A stretch of DNA of 64,000 nt, from positions 26,978,797-27,042,796 of the forward strand of contig CM047813.1 of assembly GCA_026214975.1 (NCBI GenBank), given 5' to 3'. The notes beneath the pieces are model-generated. The model had not been told where the DNA came from and did not search any database. It worked only from the letters and a program-made list of their open reading frames with translations. Shown here in pieces: positions 59,132-64,000 of this stretch. A program made the translations under genes and the position numbers. Position 1 is the stretch's first letter, and each line of letters opens with the position of its first letter. This DNA is from Gentiana macrophylla (Eukaryota; Streptophyta; Magnoliopsida; Gentianales; Gentianaceae).

Positions 59132-61552
59132 AGACTAAAAATGTGATGATCGTAAGAATGTTCTTAATTAGTTGATCTTTCATGATTATGTGCTAGGTGG
59201 TATATTTTGTTGTATGTTATAAAAAGTATGTTCTAGGGTTATCTGGTAAATTGGATATTGTGGTTTATGAGTACTAAGTACGTAATGTAAGAGGTTGTGT
59301 AATATCATGACAAGATAAAGAAAAGAAAAAAAATGGTTAAGAACATGAAAGAGACGTTTTAAGGAGCCGTTCATGCATGGTTAAGTACTTTGACAAAATG
59401 AAAGACAATGAATCATTGAGGGTCCTTGGCATCAGTCTTTGTTCATGGGCAAGAATAGTGAACATATTCCGGGCCGGTTAGCAATCCATGTACGTAGGCT
59501 ATAATTATGGACAATTTCCGGTTTATTCACCAGCCTCTCCATGTTAGGTTCTACTATACACGGCGTGATACTTATGAACTTAAGCAAAATCAGGCTCTCA
59601 ATGTTGAGCTCTACTAAACATGACATGATTATAACAAACCTAAAGATAAACAAGGGCGGACTCTCCATCTTTGGCTATATTGAACATGGTATGGTTTTTA
59701 AGCCTTAACAACAAAGTATGAAAATCTAGATGATAAGTAAACAAAATGAAATGGATGTAAATAATTAGTTTATGTTCATGTATGTTAAAGCAATTATAAT
59801 TTGGTAAAGCATGCTAAACTTTCTCATATGTGTTTAAAATAGTTGTTTGATAATATACTTATGCATCCATTGTTTGTGAAAGAGAACTTGGACCTGTTTT
59901 ACGTCCCAATAACATGTATGAGTTTCATTTGATTTAATGTTTCCCTCTTGATCTTTTATAAGCTCACTTCTTATCTTAACTCTTATAAAATGAGCAAGAC
60001 TCTCACCGAGGCGAGTCCGAGTGGTCTCGACCCCATATGTTACTATTAGCATCCATGTCTAGCTTATTCCAAGAGAAGCTATCCATTCTAATCCAATAAG
60101 TGTTGATCCACCTCGTTTGAGGGTGTCAGTAGACTATTCTTGGTATCAAGTTGTCTAAGCATATTATGTGATGTTCTATGTTCTAAGGGTGGTTCGGGTG
60201 ATATGTAACAATGAGCGGGTTAACATTGTGGATTTGTAGTTTATGGTATGTTCAAGTACTTCAAGTTATGTTTCAATGACTATGATAACTAATTTGGATA
60301 TGGTGTCCGGATGGATGATGTTTTGGGTTTAATGAAGTCTATTATCATTTTGAATGATTTGTCTAGAAAACCGAGTTTTATCATTTTAACTTACGCTGTG
60401 ATTATCGTAGCATGAGGCTTCGTTATTCGAGATAAAAAATATGACATCTCGGGTCATGGCCGAATGGATCGATCCGGAATTGTTTGGGTTTCAGGCCAGG
60501 TCTTTACATCTACATACGATGGGGTGCAAATGCTCCTATACGAGATCCAAAACAATTTGTTTTTATCGTTAAAATAATAAAAACACGATTGATATTTTTT
60601 TTTTTATGGATCATCAAATTTACTCTCATGCCTTCATTGGTGATGATCATAATAGATCTTCTCATGTCAAAATTCTCGATGAAAATCCATTTTGTACACT
60701 TCCATGAGTCATCTTTACATAGAAAGAACTATTAACCGAGCTCTCAACATCAACCGCACAAATCATGGTAGATGGCAGGTGAATTACATACTCTGTATTT
60801 TTCAATAAAATACATATTTTATATGTTTAAAGATTTATATATTGCAATAGACATTCTGATGCATTTCAACCATCGAAGATTCTGTAAAAATAGTAAATGT
60901 AATGTTTGAATCTATAAAATATTCTGCTACATAAAAAGAGAGAAAAAAATTGTTTAAATCAGTAAATATCGTTACATAAAGACGAGAAAAAAATGTAATA
61001 ATTATCTCGAAAAATTGTGTGGAAATATTGAAGGAATAAAAATGACTTGCATAATACATTATCTTTTCAAAGTCAGACGAAGATCCGTAGAAGGAGGTAG
61101 TCATGGACGTGAAGAATTCCAAAGTAATCAATGAAATACTTGTCGTATAAGTTGCTTCAAAAATCTTTAAAAGAAAAAAAGAAAAGAAAAAAAAAGGATA
61201 AATTTGCTTGAAAATTAAAAGTTCATTTAACAAAGGCAGAAAATCATACATCATTTTCACAGCTTTTGACTGAACCATCTAATTAATTAACCCTACTTTT
61301 AAAACATCTTAATCATATGGCCTAAGTACAATTATCAAAACATGATGACAAACGAACGTCAAAAAGTAAAACACTAACAATGACAAGAAAAAAAAGAAAA
61401 AGAAAATCTTTTACTGAGAGAAAATGTAAAACTCACGCACTTTACGTGTATTTTATGTATATACAACGTAAATGTGGATGTCCTTTTACATGTATCTACT
61501 ACCGATAATTTTCTTCTTTCTTGATTCCAACTTATTGACTGGTGGTGACAAT
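59132..61552. other. Intergenic DNA between Tat element and GH3
   Basis: AT-rich. No gene or element recognised on either strand. It contains one copy of the palindrome core GGATCGATCCGG (60466-60477), outside any LTR I can define. The part just below 61553 is probably the GH3 3' UTR. Confidence 0.5.
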
Positions 61553-63528
61553 TTAAGTCCGACGTCTATCCGGCGTCCACTGAGGCAATGATTTGCTGAA
61601 ATATTTGCAAACGACTCTTGAATCTAGTAATTCCACGATTGGAGTAAAACTGACACAACGAGGAACTTTGTATTGATTGATCGAAGCTCCTCTTGAAATC
61701 GCATAATCCATCAGCTCCTCGAATGTACCGCTTTTTACCACACGTATCTCCAATGGCCCGATCGAGTTATCTGCAACCCGGCCTTGTCGGTAAACCGAGT
61801 TGAGCGATTCTTCCATTATTAAACAACAGTTATCTAACACGTCAGAATTTGGTGGATTGACAGATTCTTTGATCAGTAACTCCCAATAAATCACGTAGTG
61901 ACCTGGAATAGTAGAAGTATCAGCATAGCTTGTGTACTCAACCACACTTGTATTGTATGGTACTAGAAGTTTTAAAGCGTTATCCACCGCGTCTTGTAGC
62001 TCGGCCTCGTCTGTTTTATCTGAGTCGATGCTTAATAAAACGTTCTTTCTCCTTACAAAATGGAATTGTGGTGCCGAGTTATGAAACCCGGTGACTCGGA
62101 GAATGTCACCCACGTGATACCTATAGAGTCCTGCATATGTAGTTATAACTAACTCGTATTCTTTACCGATTTCAACGTCCACTAAGTCAACAAGTTCTGG
62201 AGGTGAGTCTCGAGTCAACCCAGCTGAGTTAGGATCATGAGGTAAAAACTCGAAATAACCCATGTTAGGCATAATCGTGTACGAAACTTGGGATGGTTTA
62301 CACATGGGATTTAAATTCAAACCGAAATAACATTCCGACGAAGCGTACATCGTGCACGCCATCGGCAATCCGCCGAATAGTAATCGAAAGGTCCGGAATA
62401 TACTTTGCGCCATTGCTCCGGTGACGATGACGTCAAGGTACCTAGTATTAGGCCAAATCCTTGTAATAATCCCTTCCCCATTTTCCTTTCCCAATTCACT
62501 CACCAAAACTCCGCTAACTCCGGGTCGGGTTTAAGGATTTCCTTCATGCATTGACGAATAGACGGGTCAGTCACTTGAGAATTCAACGACCGGTTCGAAT
62601 ATCGTCAGTGAGTTTGACCCAATTGAGTTGAAGAAACCGGATTGCACGGAGGAGACCGGAGGCGAAAACCGCCCGACACGGAGGACTTGGTGTCGGTCGT
62701 ACAGCCCACAAAGCATCTGAGTGTACATGCTCTGAAACGAGTCGGAGCAAAGAATTGTTTCATTCGGGCTGGTGTAAACGTTATACGGGTCGTATGGACG
62801 AGTCTTGAAATGCTCACTTTTGTAGTAGCTAGTCAATACGGGTCGGGCCAAGAGTCCACCGGGAGTTTTCGTTTCCGACTTGACAAACAAAAAGTATAAA
62901 CCTTTGCCTTTGTCCAATCCAGGTACGCATCTGGGACATTTAATCAACAATTAATTAGATATAATTAATTGTAAATTTATTCCTTAATTAACGATTAATA
63001 TATTATAATATGCTTACAGGTTCATCACAGGCATTAGAAGACTGTAAAGTAATTGACGACGATCCAGTTCTTCTTTAATTGTCGGCATCAGTTTTCTTTC
63101 CCCAGCTGAAGTCCCTGAGCTGCCAAAATAACAACAACAAAAATAATTATAAAAAAAAAATTGACTTATGAGTCCACAAAATCAGATTAATTTGGGGGAA
63201 AAGCAGACCTGGTGAGGAATTCAGAAATGGGGTGAGCAGATAAAATAGGAGATCGGTCGCCATTAGCGATGCGTTGGATCTCAGGTTGAAGATCTTCATA
63301 AGTGATCATCGGAATTATGGATTTAAAGGTTTTCCGGTCAGTTTCTCCGGCGAGTTTGAATCGTTGAAGGTACTCTGTTTGAGCATTTCGAGTTAAGATT
63401 TCAGACAATACTTTTTCTTGAACGGCGTCTGCATTACGGGTCATTTCCTCTATAAATTGAAGTGCTTTTGCATCTTTCTCACATGCAGGAGGACCCAATG
63501 GAGAAGAGAGGATTGATTCAACCGCCAT
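61553..63528 (-). CDS. GH3: GH3 acyl-amido synthetase (auxin-conjugating), three exons
   Basis: Exons on the minus strand: 63528-63209, 63119-63018, 62930-61553, with GT-AG introns; about 600 residues, normal for the family. GH3 enzymes adenylate a carboxylic acid and join it to an amino acid in the cytosol; close relatives conjugate indole-3-acetic acid and so lower free auxin. ATP motifs are visible: [10 protein letters not shown] (across exons 1-2), YASSECYFG, and YRYHVGDIL. The start [14 protein letters not shown] and ending [11 protein letters not shown] resemble the GH3.1/GH3.3 auxin-inducible group. Exon 3 has single-base losses in base runs near 62672, 62590 and 62505 whose sum restores frame, and a scrambled stretch at 62372-62406. 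Read literally this gives stops from 62567 on, so it is either a sequencing artefact or a recent pseudogene. Confidence 0.92.
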
Positions 63529-63682
63529 TTTCAAGATTCTTTTTCTGTTAAGATATTTTTTTAGAGAAAAATAAAATTAAAAAAGGAATGGTAAAAGTGC
63601 TGTGATAAAAGGAGAGGAAGAAGAAAAGAGGAATGTTGGGAAGCTGCTGCCAATGCTGGCTGAAAGACAGTGAGAAGCTTGA

Positions 63683-63691
63683 CTTATATAG
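63683..63691 (-). promoter_or_regulatory. TATA box of GH3
   Basis: The minus strand reads CTATATAAG, 155 bases upstream of the ATG at 63528, giving a 5' UTR of about 120 bases. Confidence 0.75.
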
Positions 63692-63748
63692 GAGCCAGAA
63701 TGTATATTGACTAAAAATAAAAATAGAAAAGAGAAATGATTATGCCAC

Positions 63749-63754
63749 GAGACA
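63749..63754 (-). promoter_or_regulatory. Auxin response element TGTCTC
   Basis: The minus strand reads TTTGTCTCGTGGC, about 60 bases upstream of the TATA box. TGTCTC is the core bound by auxin response factors, and the adjoining CGTGGC gives the composite layout known for GH3 promoters. It supports an auxin-induced gene. Confidence 0.6.
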
Positions 63755-64000
63755 AATGTGCATAATAAAATATCACAATAACTTTTTTCATCATTAAATT
63801 TTTTCAGACCCATCAATATATCTCACATCATAATCAATGATTTAAAAATGTATTGTGCAACTTTATTTTACGTATTTGTTATATCATTATCACTACTCAA
63901 TAAAAATGTGCTGTAAAGTTTGAAAGAAAGAAATTAACAAATGCAAATCTCCATCGGAGGAGATGAAGATAAGTTTGCAGAGAAAGTTTTTCTATTCTTC
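63755..64000. other. Upstream flank of GH3
   Basis: AT-rich, non-coding. No second TGTCTC was found before the window ends. Confidence 0.5.

Noticed and set aside
60484..60735. 83-codon frame after the lone palindrome
   Set aside because: No motif, AT-rich, no gene signals around it.
1..64000. CRISPR arrays, bacterial operons or integrated pararetrovirus
   Set aside because: Repeats are transposon LTRs, a minisatellite and simple repeats. No spacer-repeat pattern was seen, and every RT seen is linked to copia, Ty3 or LINE domain orders.

Overview
The window is nuclear DNA of a flowering plant, probably a eudicot. Evidence: two multi-exon or plant-specific genes (a GH3 auxin-conjugating enzyme and a PPR organelle RNA protein), a spliced LRR/WD40 gene with plant-type introns, and plant transposon lineages (Helitron, PIF/Harbinger, Ty1/copia, Ty3 Tat-type, TRIM, hAT MITEs). 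About four fifths of it is transposable-element DNA.

Layout. 1-17318: two tandem copies of a Helitron-derived block (Rep domain on the minus strand). The left copy is split by a complete non-autonomous LTR retrotransposon (2564-10164, TSD ATTAA). The right copy is split by a related solo LTR (12573-14719, TSD CATAG). 17727-18420: dead PIF/Harbinger transposase. 19936-33010: degenerate Ty1/copia element, itself split by a second copy of the non-autonomous LTR element (24605-32187). 33252-38032: intact ten-exon LRR/WD40 gene starting only about 240 bp from the copia LTR, with a hAT MITE in intron 2. 38870-39121: LINE relic. 39893-41812: intact intronless PPR gene, convergent with the WD40 gene. 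42095-42991: TRIM retrotransposon arranged as a four-LTR tandem array. 43010-45064: copia relic and a solo LTR. 46650-47202: tRNA-like sequence and a second hAT MITE. 47878-59126: an 11.2 kb Ty3/gypsy element of the Tat type with dual RNase H, TSD TTGAT, carrying a separate antisense gene between pol and the 3' LTR. 61553-63528: three-exon GH3 gene with a TATA box and an auxin-response motif upstream.

The three host genes have no visible functional link. GH3 conjugates auxin to amino acids in the cytosol, the PPR protein would act on organelle transcripts, and the LRR/WD40 protein looks like a scaffold or ubiquitin-ligase adaptor. The elements give a relative history: Helitron duplication came before the LTR insertions, and the copia element landed before its nested guest.

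The most interesting element is the antisense gene in the Tat retrotransposon. It has its own TATA-like box and a 74-bp intron with consensus splice sites that joins two open frames exactly. A caution: differences among the four long LTR copies cluster at CAG/CTG sites, and GH3 carries several frame lesions that cancel. Both look more like sequencing error than biology.
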